This document shows positions 47,118-60,704 of a DNA stretch of 64,000 bases, one piece after another. The position numbers and the translations under genes were made by a program. The notes beneath the pieces were generated by a model that was given only the letters and a program-made list of their open reading frames with translations, was not told the DNA's origin and made no database searches. Source of the DNA: Siphonodentalium dalli. Taxonomy: Eukaryota > Mollusca > Scaphopoda > Gadilida > Siphonodentaliidae. The stretch spans positions 169,699,107-169,763,106 of the forward strand of contig CP136061.1 in NCBI GenBank assembly GCA_032622095.1. Reading direction: 5' to 3'. Position 1 is the stretch's first letter. Every line of letters starts with the position of its first letter.

Positions 47118-50100
47118 CAGGGCCTGGAACCTACGTCACCGGAAGGGTAACCCTACATCAAAATAACTGTAAATAAAGTTCGACTCGCTACTTCGACATC
47201 GCTTTTTAAATAAATACAATCGATTTTGATGTAGTATTATAAGCAAAGGAGCTATGCGACCTGCAAATCTCAACAAATACAGAAACCGAAAATCGGAAAG
47301 AATTGCTTATAATGAGAATTTCGCGTTCGCAATTCAAAATCGCGTCCGATTTCCTATTTTCGTGCCGGTGTTAACGCCAACATTTCATGTTCTCCGCGCC
47401 CTAAACTCATTTAAAAACCGTATACATTGAGTTTCGGGATATTATAAATCGTAAAATTTGAATCAATAACAAAAAAATAACTTTTCCGTGGTTTGTTTGT
47501 AAATTTCTTAAGACACAAAGAATTTTTATGAATTTGTCTATTAATGGTAACGCCCACATCGCGTTGACGCTCACATATTGGCCTGTTTGCACTAACAATT
47601 GAGTCACCATCCGTATAATCCGGTAGATGAATCCGGTGTTCACATAAACACTCTGTTAAATGCGTTACAATACACAAATGCTGTTATAGAGATGCCAATA
47701 TACTATTTGATAATACTATATATAAAGACGAACATAAATTAATGGCATAATCATTGTTTTTATGTTCTCGTTGTATATTCGGTAGTTTAATTAAGTGTAT
47801 GTCATGTCATTCGTTCTCTTATTCCATATTCATTGTAGTATTATTTTGTTATTCCAGTCTATTTCCGTTGGTTGAATCCATGTTAATTTGTTCATATTTC
47901 CAGTTTCGTCTGATAGTTGTCGACTTGTCGTTAAAACATTATCATGCAATAAAGATTTCTTTAATTATATTCTATTACTAACATTCATTGTTTACCCATA
48001 TTTATTGATAATGAATTGAATGTGTTATTCGGTCCAGGAACCTTCGTTGTCAAACAATTAATCTGGTCACGCATCAATTATATTCGCAATCCAAAACCAA
48101 AACATCGGGATATATGTAACGGATAAATACACCCTGTCCCACCATCAGTCAATAATCATAAAGTATGGTTAGGTACTCAAGTCCCAAAAACTAATTGGTC
48201 ACATATATATTAACTATAGCAGGTTATATAGTGAATTGTGAGCATAATATGGTTCCTGTGGTTGGATATTCATTTAGTTCGGTTATGTTTAACATTATAT
48301 ATTACAAAATTTTATATAAAACTGGATATTCCGTTTATTGAATACTTTTGCGGACAAAAATGATATATACAAGGAAAAAAACAACTTAAAGTTGAATAGA
48401 AGAAAAAATTACAACAAAAAGAGGCTTGTTGTGTCGTCTGAGAGGGGGGGGGGGGTCTACAAACAAAATTATGTATATAGGGCCGGGGTGGGTGGGTGGT
48501 CCAGAGGCGGAAAAAATCGTACTTGTAATTGTTTTCTATATAGCAGCTATAGTGACCTCTTTAGCCTCAGATTTAGCAACATTCTGGATTTCACAGGATC
48601 CCGGACCACTTCACAGTGGACCACCGTAATAGCGTTCAGGAAACTTATTATCAGCGGAAGAAATATTTAGTAACACAATTAATATATTACCCAGTTGTAT
48701 TACTTGAATAAAAGTAATAAAACATAAAAACTGTATCACAAATTGGATACTACATGGTGAATACTCAATGATGACTATATATCATTAACATGATTGTTGC
48801 ATAACATGAAATTGAAAAGGGTATCTCATAAATTTATAATGTCTGAAATACTGTCTTGTCCTGGCATGTAATCAAATTTATTCCTCCTGGTTATTTCTCA
48901 TCTTGAATGATTGCAAGTAATGTTAATTTGCAACAATTATCAAAATAAAACTGAATTGGTCATGATGAATGACCGTTAACTGTTTACTGCTCAGACAATC
49001 CCACTAAAGGTGACGCTATTCTCATTGAATTTCCGAACTTCATCTTGGAGCTTTACTGCTCAACAAGTCTAAACTAAAATAATAATTGTATACTGTATTC
49101 ACTTACAAATAGATGAACTGAAATAAAGTGATGCATTAAGAAATGACATTCAATTCTTCATTCTGGTCTATCACCATACCAAACCACATCAAAATTCGAC
49201 AACCGACACTTAACACTTATATTGCAAAAACTTTGTACGGACTGAATTTCATGAAGTCGAACACGGCCCATAACTCTGGTAGGCATTAATAGTCACAACC
49301 CGTGATATTATGCATATTTGTTCCACATTTCTGGTCCGTCACCATGCCATAGGGCATACAAATATGACAACCGACCCTTGAGTTATAATGCAAAATGATT
49401 GTACGGACGGACGGCTCGAGACGTCAACTATATACCCGCCGACTAATATTGGGCGGTATAAGAACCATATATCTATGTGTATACCTAACCAAAAACAATT
49501 CCCCTCCCCCACCCACCCCACCCCGATGGAGAAGACTTAAAAGAGTTCTTTGGTCATCTACAAATAATTGTGGAACCCCTGACCTGTTTACCACTATTTA
49601 CACTGGTCGGTGTTCTCTGTCAGACACAACACACTCGATTTATTAAGGCTGTACTGAGGTCTAGGGCGATTTGTGACATATAGTGTACCTACACAATGCT
49701 TTATTATTGTTGTTAGATACTGAAAACACACTGAAACGTCTGGAAATACAGATTATTTTTCGTTTTTTTCTGATCTGTGTTTACCAATTAGTAAGACAGT
49801 TAACACCGTTATTGAAGAACGGCTAAAAAAAACTCTGAAATTTTGATAAAAATATGAGAAAGAGGGGGTGGGTCCCCAAAATTTTGGAGGAAAACAATAT
49901 TTTTTGGGGTGGTGGGTCCCTCTGGTCAGAAAAAAACCTTTTTGGTGTGCAATTTTTTTCCAGACCCCGCCCCCCCCCCCTGGCTGGCTCAACCAATTTT
50001 CGTGGCTGGTTATCTAGCTAAGCCGGCTTAGTCACGACGTTCGTGGCTGACGAAATATATATGGCGGCTCAGTCGGCTGAGACGTTATCATTCAGAGTAT

Positions 50101-51491
50101 TTCGTTTCCGAAATTTTCCTAATACCCGGTTATAGACACCCGCTGGTTTTAGCGTTTGTTGTGAACCCGTATAATTCCAGACCACGCGTGTTTTGGTGGT
50201 GTTGGGCTTTTCCGTTATGGCGAGAATACACGATGGCCTCGGAAAATGACTGGCAGGGATGTACTATGTAGTTTCCCATCTATACAATCGGTATAAGTTA
50301 CATTGCGACTTCTGTCGACTTCAGACGGCTATCATCACTGGCATCTTGCGATATATGCATGCATCATTGAATGCTGAATCCGATAGTATTGATATATAAT
50401 ATGTCAAACTATTTTCTATTACCTTAAATTCTACATGTTATGTGCATATATTGACAAATGTCAGCGATATGAGACTGAGTCGTGTCGAAATAAACGATTT
50501 CGCCATCGGCAGTCACTGCATTTAATTACTATATAAGAATGACGGTGTGTGTTGTCAATTTAGATATAACATTTGTAAAAATAACTACTTTGAACAAGAT
50601 TATTCTCCACTCCTATTCGATCACCTTACCGGAGTGTTTCACATCACTTTAAAAGTTTTTTTCTTTTATTAATTTCAGAAACATTTGAATTTGAAACAAA
50701 AATTGAATAATACAACTTAAAGCTTCTTCCTGGTTCAACTCAAGCAGTGTCGATATTGCGATTTATTCATTTATAAAAGTTTGGTTTATTTTAGCCTATA
50801 ATTATATGTATATGATGCATCAACCAGAATGACCCTTATTCTTATTCCCTATAATAATATTGATATATAACGGTCATATAATTACTTATTATTTTATTCA
50901 TTTATGTCTTGTGATAGTTATTCCGTGAAAAACGTATTAATTAGCCTGCCACAAGTGAAGTAGTCTACTTTTGAGCCGATATATACCGATTCGCCTCGGC
51001 AATATTCGGGGATCTTATAGCGAGGGAAGAATTATACTCTTGCGCTGCCATAAGTTCCATTAACTGTGAAGGCATACACTACTCACTAGTCCTAAAACTA
51101 ATTGTGATATTCGGCAAGTGAAAGAAAGAATTCAGCCAAATTGCCAATTTTGGAATCAAATGTTGACTATATATGTAGGCGTTACCATTTATGTCACAAT
51201 TCCAGATTTAAAGTCAATGTAGGCGTTACCATTTCAAAACTCTGAAACATGCCTCGAAAATTGGTGACGGAAACCACCTGAACGCGATAATCTTTACAAC
51301 CGTTACATATATATCTCGGTACAGATGACTGTGAGCTAGCAAACAATGTTTTACAGCTCATAAACAATGATTTTTTTTAGTGGTTTATGAACATAGTTTG
51401 CAAAAACGACAAATACTTACTTCGAGTCGCACCGAGCAGCCGCCATTTTTCGGTGAAAAACTTTGTTTTATGACGTAGGTTCCAGGCCCTG
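47118..51491. mobile_element. 4,374-bp transposon nested in the right arm only
   Basis: It begins CAGGGCCTGGAACCTACGTC(A) and ends with the exact 21-bp inverted copy. ATTTA flanks both sides (47113-47117 and 51492-51496) and occurs once in the left arm (TAAAT at 45008-45012), proving a clean 5-bp duplication. Subterminal AATGTAGGCGTTACCATTT occurs twice near the right end (51173, 51216) and inverted near the left (47542). CAGGG ends are common in hAT elements, but these usually duplicate 8 bp; 5-bp duplications are known in some hAT subgroups and in Transib/ProtoRAG types. No frame above ~110 codons, so non-autonomous. Confidence 0.85.
49150..49430. repeat. Dispersed repeat inside the nested transposon, two units
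   Basis: TTCTGGTC(T/C)(A/G)TCACCATACC occurs near 49160 and TTCTGGTCCGTCACCATGCC near 49328, each followed by GACAACCGAC and ending in GTACGGAC. The second ends with GTACGGACGGACGG. Non-coding dispersed repeat of the molluscan style. Confidence 0.5.
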
Positions 51492-52193
51492 ATTTAACTA
51501 CCTCCATAGTATAATTAGTTTGATGGTGCGAAATTGATCAGGTACATACTATATTTTATTTTATCCGCGACATCTTCACCATATTAAGCATTTAACGTGT
51601 TGGACATACGAACAACTGAAGATCACAATCTTGCTTATTGCTAACCCGGACATACCGATAAGTGGGGTGCGTTTTAGTTTATAAAATTATGTCTCTCGGT
51701 ACATAGGTGTGTTGGTCAAAGCGAACCATTAACCGATCGAGCTAACATCTCTGAGAGATCTAGGCCTCAATGTAGATTCGATTCATAACCATATAACCTT
51801 TGTGCGTATACATGCAGAAACCACATACTATCACTCACTGCGATTGATTTGATCGTGATATGTTAACAAAATCGAATATAAACATATATATGACTTTATG
51901 AGAAAAATGTATACCAGCTTTTTGACAACAAATCACGATTATATCAATTACCACGTCCAAAGGTGTTGAGTCATCGTTTGCTCTACTTTTCGGGGTGCAT
52001 AAGCAAGGCATTTTACTGACTGCTAATTTTATATCGATCGTCACATTCACTCACAGGTCCTTCAATTCAATTGTATGGAGGTAATTTTTATCGTTTCGCG
52101 CACTTTATCGTTCCTCAGATTTCCCCCGATCGCCTATACACTAATATGTGTATTATTCCCGCAATTTTACGTGTGTGGTATCTATTGTTTTAT

Positions 52194-52404
52194 ACTATCG
52201 CGCCGTTCAGCGCTGACGTTCGATTCCAAATAGGTGCAGTTTTGCGATCCGTGCAATGAGACAGAAAACTTGTGTATCCAGACAAGTTTTCAGTTACTTT
52301 CCGAGGAGCGGTTGTTTCCACGCGACTTCAATTTTCTTTCTGATCATAGATGTTCCCACGTTCCTTACCCCGTGAGATTAACAACCTATATATATATATA
52401 CGCA
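52194..52404 (+). mobile_element. Diverged SINE copy (right-arm mirror)
   Basis: Plus-strand mirror of the 44100-44310 copy. TTCGATTCC lies at 52221 and TTTCAGTTACTTTCCGAG at 52287. One substitution distinguishes it near 52248 (GATCCGTGC against GATGCGTGC). Confidence 0.5.
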
Positions 52405-55400
52405 TCTTACACATGACACTAACACTTAGTTTTATGGTTTAGCGGTTAGAAAGGCAATACACATCTATAACGCAAACAATCATATTGTAGTTTAGTAGTT
52501 AGACGAGACAAATGTCCATTCAATAGCCATGTATATGTGGTAGGTTGAAAAGCAAACTATTGTGCGCCTCTTAATTCTTGTGCGAATCTCGATTTGAGAC
52601 CCCGTTACGACCAGCCTCTATGTAATTTCTGGAGGAACGTTCTGATGGACTAGAACATGAAGCAGGAACAGCAATCACAAGTGCCACAAACGGTTGATCA
52701 ATTGATTGATGTCGTGTTTATACGGAACTGCTGCGTGCTTTGTGCAAACTTGGATGTCTATTATAATTGTATTGCCGGATATAATAGCGCGAACATTCGA
52801 CGTACAACGCTAAGTTGGTTGACTTCGCGTTTATCATATTATGAAACTGTATTGTCTCACCACCTGCTCCATTTACCAACAATTTAACGCTCAAGATCCA
52901 CGTCGAATTATGAGATAATCTGAACATCATGTGGTTTTGTATGTGATTTTGGGTGGATAAATCAATCTCATTCTCGGATGTCTTGTTAACTATACTCTTG
53001 TAAGATAACGGTATGTTGAATTATGGCACAATTAAACTTCACCAAGATACGCGGAACCTAGTCAGTAATGCAACCTGGGGAACCAGACTATATCATCCGG
53101 GTTATTGCGCTTGTTATAGGAGTTTGAAGTATCTAAATAATCTTCTAAACCAGTGTTTTATACAATGACAATGTGAACTCAAGTTAAGACAAACATCTCA
53201 TTCCGTTTGTTTTGATGAATCGACAATTCTTAAGACATTTGAACAACTTGTACCAATTACTAAGTAGGCAGTTTAGTGCATGGTCGTTTCAATTCACGCA
53301 TGGACTTTCCAAAAAAACAAGTATATCTTCCGGGTGATAACTGTTGTATCTATCGTATAATGATATTGAAATTACGTAGTTTGACGCATTCGTATTGGTT
53401 ATAGTCGTTCTAGATAATAGAACGTCTGAATAACTACGCAGGTCCCCGGAAGTATGGACTGGATCCAGTGGACAACAGTGCAAACTAGATATATCTTTAT
53501 TTCCTGCAATATTGAAGAGTTATACATATAATACGAAACATTGAACACAAAAACCATCACCTTAGAAAATTAAGGAGACAACAAAAGGAAAGAAACATAT
53601 AATGAGTTGATAATAAGAGTACAGCTACAACCGAGGAGATAAAAAGAAAACTAAAGACAATACCTGAACACGCAGCTCTCACACCAACACCCTTCCACGA
53701 TGAATCGAATAACGTCGTAAAGATGATGTAATAGTAATAAAAAGAATCGTTGTTGGCTACGTTCGATGTGAACCATGACGAAACTTGCATATCGAAATGT
53801 ATTAAATGCTTATCGGATATCATAATAGTGGAATATGTATTTGAGTTTAGGAATTTTACAGATTCCAGTCGAAAGTTCAAATATGGGTCTATACTATCAA
53901 GGACCGGGATAGAATATCCAGGTAAATTGTCACGGACTGTTTACGGTTCAGTTCAACAGCTCTTTGACAGATTCTTACAGCTTTATATATATCACATGAT
54001 CTTTTTCGGTTCGAGTAAATTAGATATGGAATAAATATCGATGCCGTGCGTGCTTTCTGGATATTTACCGGGGGACATATTAACACCTTTCGTAATACAC
54101 GTGAGAAAGTCTCTATTTGTGATATGTTAAGATGAGAGATTTAAACGATATAAATCCACGTTAAATAATACCCCAAAATAGCTGCAAGGTACCATGGACT
54201 ATGGTTTACCCACATTGAACATATGACCTTTCTGCTTGATATTATTTTTAAATATTTCCGACATTTAACTATATCAACCTGTACCAAATTCAATTAATAT
54301 TATTATAAATCGGATTTAACTCATTTCAAATTATTTCAAATTTTTTAACTCGGGAAAATACTGCTTAAATATAGAATAAGTGAGGACAAGGACTGGACAC
54401 TATATTATAACTGCATGTATACTACGATCATAATCTAGGTCAATTGGGGAGTGGTGATAGTGTCAAACAGCATCATTATGCAATTATGGTCAAGTTACAC
54501 AGTGACCACACATAAATAGCTAGGATTATTCACATGCACGTATAATTGTGTTAATTATGGTATTGCTATGGAGAATATTCACATTGTTTTGCGGCGACAA
54601 ACGCAAACGTTGATAGTCATATGTTCACCTTATAGCACAACGTGTAAACAATATTGGATCGGTGATAACAAGCTGCTCAAACTTTGACCACGGGTAGACT
54701 TAATTGATTTGAATCAAAATATGACATTTCCACGCAGACAAATCCCATTTTCCCCGTTGACTGCACAGCGCTAATCGACCATTAGCTTATTAGAAGCTTA
54801 GATAATTCCTCTTCCGTGTGCTACACGTTGGACACAAAACTTGAACTTCTTACATTCTGTTCCACGAGACATACCGCTTGGTTGTTTATCACATCTCAAG
54901 TAACAATTGTGTACTTAACTTCACAGTTATTCCCCTTGAGATTTAATTCGTGTATTAAATTCCAGAATGTATATCTCATGATAGTCCGGATTGCTCGCAA
55001 ACTCAATCATCTATATTTTTCTACTGATATTTAACCAATTTTTAAGACCATCCACCTGCTTTCAAATATTTCATACTTACTACGAGCCCTCACCATTTGC
55101 TTTTCCGTATACCATGTTGACCTTCATCTTATTTTCGATAACACAATTGTTTATCCCTGATCTCGTATTCGTAAGCATACGTTTATTGCTTCGCTGTATC
55201 ATGGAAATGAACGGATATGTCTATTTTGATGGTGTCATAGAGTTCGTGTGCGAGTGGTAATAACTTAATTGTTCATTTGATATTTACCCTATTCATTATG
55301 ATAACATCGATCGGTTGTATTCAATACACGCGAATCGATTTGCTGATTATAGTTGAGTCATGCCAATACGAAAGGCTAAATGAATTTTCAACTCAGTGAA

Positions 55401-55989
55401 AGTTATATCAGCGTTACTACACCGATGGGATCGGAATATTAACTATATAAACAAAATATTGGTCAACATTAAATGAAGTCGGTAAACTCACACAGTCAAT
55501 GCAGTAATAGTACTTTCATTTCGCTTGAATGGATTTTTTCACGTTTGTCAATGGAACTTCGATCGCATGTATATTCATTACTTTAATCAGGTTGTATACA
55601 TTGGAAAGATGATTTTCTGTATGTGTACTGTATTAAACTCGACCTCTATAACTTGTTTAACATAAAGCTTTTATGCTATTGATCAATATTAATTGTTGTA
55701 GATTGATTTTATTGAATTTACCCAAACACGATAGACTATTAATACCAATTTAACATCTTATCTGGGACCTCGACTTATGTGTGCTAGATTGCAAATCATT
55801 GAATATATACTAATTAAACCGGTTTCTGTAGATTTTTAACATATTTGCAGGGGTGTCGGAGAATTGGGTAATGAAGGTATTTAGGAAATAGTTGATTCCG
55901 CTATTAGATATTGATTTTAAAACGAAACCTATTGCATTGATCGAAATAGAACGTCTTTAATTGTGTATTGGTGATAATTTATATCTATT

Positions 55990-56625
55990 AAATATAAGAA
56001 TGACAATAAGGTCTATTAGTTTGATAACGATAATCATTGATCGTGGGAAATAGTCTATTGGTTTGAAATATGTCTATTGATTTTACAATAAGTTATTAGT
56101 TTTACAATAAGGTCTATTAATTGTACAATAATTTATTAGTTTTACAATAAGTTAATTATGGTTTTAGATATTAGTTTTACAATAAGGTCTATTCATTTTA
56201 CAATAAGTTAATTATGGTTTTAGTTATTAGTTATACAACAAGTTACTAGTTTTTCATTAAGGTCAATTAATTTTACAATAAGGTCTATTAATTTTGCAAT
56301 AAGTTATTAGTTTTACTATAAGGTCAATTAATTTTACAATAGGATATTAGTTTTACAATAAGTTAATTATGGTTTTAGTTATTAGTTATACAATAAGCTA
56401 CTAATTTTACAAAAAGGTCTATTAATTTTACAATAAGTTATTAGTTTTACAATAAGGTCTATTAATTTTACCATAAGTTATTAGTTTTACAATAAGTTAA
56501 TTATGGTTTTAGTTATTAGTTATACAATAAGTTACTAGTTTTACAATAAGGTCGATTAGTTTGATAACGATAATCACTGATCGTGGGAAATCGTCTATTG
56601 GTTTGAAATATGTCTATTGATTAAG
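55990..56625 (-). repeat. AT-rich array in the right arm
   Basis: Reverse complement of 39890-40520, made of TATTAGTTTTACAATAAGTT units. The segment between conserved flanks is 13 bases longer than in the left arm, so array length or its close flank has changed since the arms were copied. Confidence 0.85.
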
Positions 56626-58656
56626 AAAATATGGCTCTTGAAACGGAATATACGTTTATTGAATATGAGCGAAGCTGTATTAATTGTTTGTTATTAGATA
56701 TTAGTTGAACAATGAATGCTATTAAATTAAAATTGAACATTAATTTTGCATCGGTCAACATTGATTATGAATCTATATCTGTTAACACGGAATTGTCTCT
56801 TATTGAATCAAAGAACGACTATTGGTTTGAAAATGGAGACTATTGGTTTGAAATAGATTGTAGTTGTATTCACAAACCACCATTAACTTTTATTTCATGT
56901 AATTTCCGACCGAATGACCGCCCATAGATACACACATCACGGGTTCGTGCATCAATTTGTATTGGAGTTACAGCCCTTTTGTCCTCAGAAATTTGTGAAT
57001 TATGTGCCGGTATAAACATATAACCAAGATATTTTGATTGTTATCTAGTACCTCATCTGTTATTGAGAGTGGACCGCTAGTGCTAGCGTCACTAAATTTA
57101 CATCAGTGAGCATCATTTCGCGCATATCCGTTACCAACGCAGATAAGTATCTCCTCATCATTTATTTGTCAAATTTCAGTGTTTAATATGATTTGCATTT
57201 TATTTCACCAGTTTTTTTACTCATCACGTGGGGTATATAGGTCTGATTAGAATGGAACTTATTTTCAGAGATTGAATTAATTAAACTAGACCTGACCTTT
57301 CCATAAACTCTTAATCACACTATAGACGTACCTATAGGTCTGACTAAATATACAGGTTGAGATTAGAAGAACTGTTCTTTGATTAATACCAACTTCTGAT
57401 TTGGACTATAATTTCGAGGCATTACCTTGTGTTTGACTTACTAATTCATTCAATTTATTACATAGTTTGTAATCGAGACTTCAGAGGTCACTCGAACAGC
57501 CCTTCATATTCCAGTGGAATTACATGTAAATAAATCAGTACAACTTCTCTATTTTCGTTTGTGTCAAATGCCATTATGTGATTTACATTTTATATTCTTA
57601 TACACATATATTTTATACTCGTTATAACGGGATCTGATTGGATCGGTTTTCATCATCTGAGTAGTCTATCGGTATGTGCAGGTGTGATCAGATAGCTTAG
57701 TTAAGATATCTGTGGGTTGTAGACATTTTACAACATATTAAGCGTGCACATAATTCAGTTGTATAGATTTCAAATTTTGGTTTAACATTTGAGGAATAAC
57801 ACCTTATGGGTCACTCATATTTGTAGTCTGCTGTTTTCACCATCTTGTCTGTTATTTGATTCTGCAGATATGCTGTACAAACACAGATACATATCTCCAT
57901 TTTGTTACTCTGTTGTATGAATTGGGAAGGTACTGATTCGATTTGGTTCTCAGAATGCTAGATTGTGGCTATTTTGGGGAAATGATACCATTGTTGAGCA
58001 TATAAAAGGAATTTCAGAATTGGAGTGCATTATATTACGAGCTTCTATGAATAAGTATTCTAAATGTATGAACTGTGTGCGTAGAAATATATTTAATTAT
58101 ATATTTCATGTTCTCCATCTCTGTGTACCTTGTATTGGATTAGGCTGGACCACCCCCTGTTGAAGAACTATTCATTCAGACTATATATTAATTCAATTAT
58201 GAGATCCATGTGTATAAGCTCTGGTTGGTACCACTTGCTGTGGGTGAAATTTCAAAAGTTGTATTGATTCGGTCCTATACAATCAGATATTCCACGGTTA
58301 ACTTGATCCAATTGTTGTATATTTGAACAGAAGAGCATTTAAGAAGAGCATTTAATTAATCTACCTTACACATATTGATTATTGTTTATTCCACCAATCA
58401 AAATAAACATATTTTATACTGTTGTATTGACTTATTAGTGGTGATATTCCTTGTGCTTTGCACTTTATACACAAATACTCGGCGTGATAAGAACGCTCTT
58501 TATTATATACAGGTGAATTTAAAGTTGTCTAAAGGTTTCAAGACATGAATAATTTAAATACTCCCACCATATTCAATTAGTCTAGACATTCTGCAATACA
58601 TTGCATAGAAATTTAAGAATTATCAACAATTACATATACATATAACTTGTATAGGC

Positions 58657-58972
58657 AAATGTTTTTGCCTGGGCTAATTAATGTTTATAGTGCCCAGTCC
58701 CTAATAATAAAGAGCGTTCCATCACTCTGGGTCTGCTTAGGGACTGTAATAACATTGTTAGTTTCTCGGTGGGTGGAACGACGACGCAAGGGGTTAATTT
58801 TACGGGAAATAGAACCCCCCACGTCTAGAAGTCTCTAGCTCATTGAAAGGGTCTGGTATGTACTATTATGATCACCCTCCCTACACCAAGGTTCAAAGCA
58901 TCTCCACCTTTGCTGGACGGTTTATTACTGTGTACTATACGTGTCTCTTTGTGAAGGTCGAAACTATATTGC
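58657..58972 (-). mobile_element. Diverged SINE copy (right-arm mirror)
   Basis: Mirror of 37545-37860 at the expected reflected position, on the minus strand. The AATAATAAAGAGCGTTC motif is at 58700-58717. Confidence 0.5.
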
Positions 58973-60006
58973 ATTTAATATTTAGTCAAGTACTACCACT
59001 AATGACATTATACTTTGCCTTGCCTCGAATTTCATTAATAGGCGGACAATTACATGGCTGGACTTTTTTGTCTGGTAAATTATTATAATATTTGGTTGTC
59101 CAATAATAAAGAGCGTTCAATGATTGGGATATATGCAGGGACTATAATAACGTCCTTATCTTTGATTCGTGTACATTCCGCAGATATTTATTCTCATCGG
59201 AAATGTCTTCTCTCTCTGTATAAGTCTCCGACCTATTTTCTATAGTTTGGGCTATAAGGGTTAATTGGGGACCAACTTAATTTGTTGTTTATCCTTCTTG
59301 ACCTTATATTTGTCAGTTCATTAGAGGGTTTCAATTGTTACTCGAGGGAATTGGCACAGTTGGATAAACATCATGTACATATCTTAAACTTCCCTGACTG
59401 TTCACGTACGACTCAGGTTCAATTTTTTATTACTGACAAAATAGCATTTTCGGAGTTTAGCAGGTTTGTCACGCCCCGTTGCAAAACACGCATCCTTTTG
59501 CTAAGCTCCCCCGCGTTCACCTCTCGTTTATAAACTGTAACGATTTCTAATCTTATTTCCTTTTATATGTCACGTATTTGACCCGGACCCTTCACGGGGT
59601 TATTTTGAATTTTAACTGCTTGCAAACACGATTCATGCTAGCTATACATATACATATAGTTGCTATGGGATACATTCCGATTACAGGGTTGTTGGTGATC
59701 TATATTTTGCGGGTGATTGGTTATGGGTAAGTTATATTTAGCAAATAGTGTTGTCGTTGTTGAGTATTCGCGTCTGATATTCGATTATATTGCATCTCTG
59801 GAATATTTGGTACATGCAGCCATTCGTCTGTCCGTCCGTACACATATTTGCTTCAGATAGTGTTATCGGTATTTATTATAGTGGAGACCACCACTTGGGA
59901 TACATATATCCGCATTGTATGGTAGCCGATTTTTTCCCACGCCTGTCTGCTATTACTTTGTTTGGCATTTGAATTCATCTACGTGTTTGTTTTGTTAGGG
60001 TTTATC

Positions 60007-60236
60007 GTCATTCTTGCCTTAAGGGTGGAGGAAAGACCACGCATAGGCTTAATTTCACCGGGAAATCGTTCCACTGCGTGTAGAGACCACCGACCCCCGG
60101 AAAGCAACTGACAAACTTGTCAATATACACGATTCAGGTCACCCTCGCTATCACGGGGTTCGAACCAACTTCGTCAGCGCTGGACGGTCTGTGACGGTGT
60201 AATACACCTGACACTCTACCGAGTGAACAACCGAAC
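60007..60236 (-). mobile_element. tRNA-derived SINE (right-arm mirror copy)
   Basis: Reverse-complement copy of the SINE at 36283-36510, with B-box GGTTCGAACCCC read on the minus strand at about 60155-60166. It has a few substitutions, such as CTTAAGGGTGGAGG where the left arm gives CCTCCACCCTAGCG. Confidence 0.65.
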
Positions 60237-60521
60237 CCCCCTTTAATTATAGGAAAAGTTATTCAAACACAATAGTTTAGGTTGTATATAAATTGAGATT
60301 TATTTTTAAAGAATATAGTTCCTCTGTATTTTCACGATTTAGAAATATCACTCGTTGTTAGGTTGTCTGTCACACATCATAATGTTCCTGTCATACATCT
60401 CTTTAAGGGGTGACGTCACCAGTCAGGTAAATTCTATGTAGTGTTTTTTTGGAATTTCTCTTCAATTCTTGTATTGGTCATTCGCAGAAATAACATTTAC
60501 AGTTAGGTTCAGTATCACAAC

Positions 60522-60704
60522 CTAGCGAACCAATGGGTGTATCTCTTCTATTAGTAGCATAATCAATCTGGTTAATTCTGCTTTCCTCATTATATATTGT
60601 TGTGGAATTCCATAATATCGTTTAACAGCTGTCGCCAAAATAGTTCTACCTGGATATATGTCTATACCGTCTGATGATGTACACGGATGTGTCCAATTAT
60701 CCAT
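60522..60704 (-). CDS. Uncharacterised 60-residue frame near the right end (mirror copy)
   Basis: Mirror of 35813-35995, identical except residue 9 (Thr instead of Lys; GTACAC in place of GCAAAT). It keeps its ATG, its stop and the downstream cysteine cluster in the alternative frame. Possible small protein of the element, unproven. Confidence 0.25.
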   Translation of the reverse strand: MDNWTHPCTSSDGIDIYPGRTILATAVKRYYGIPQQYIMRKAELTRLIMLLIEEIHPLVR

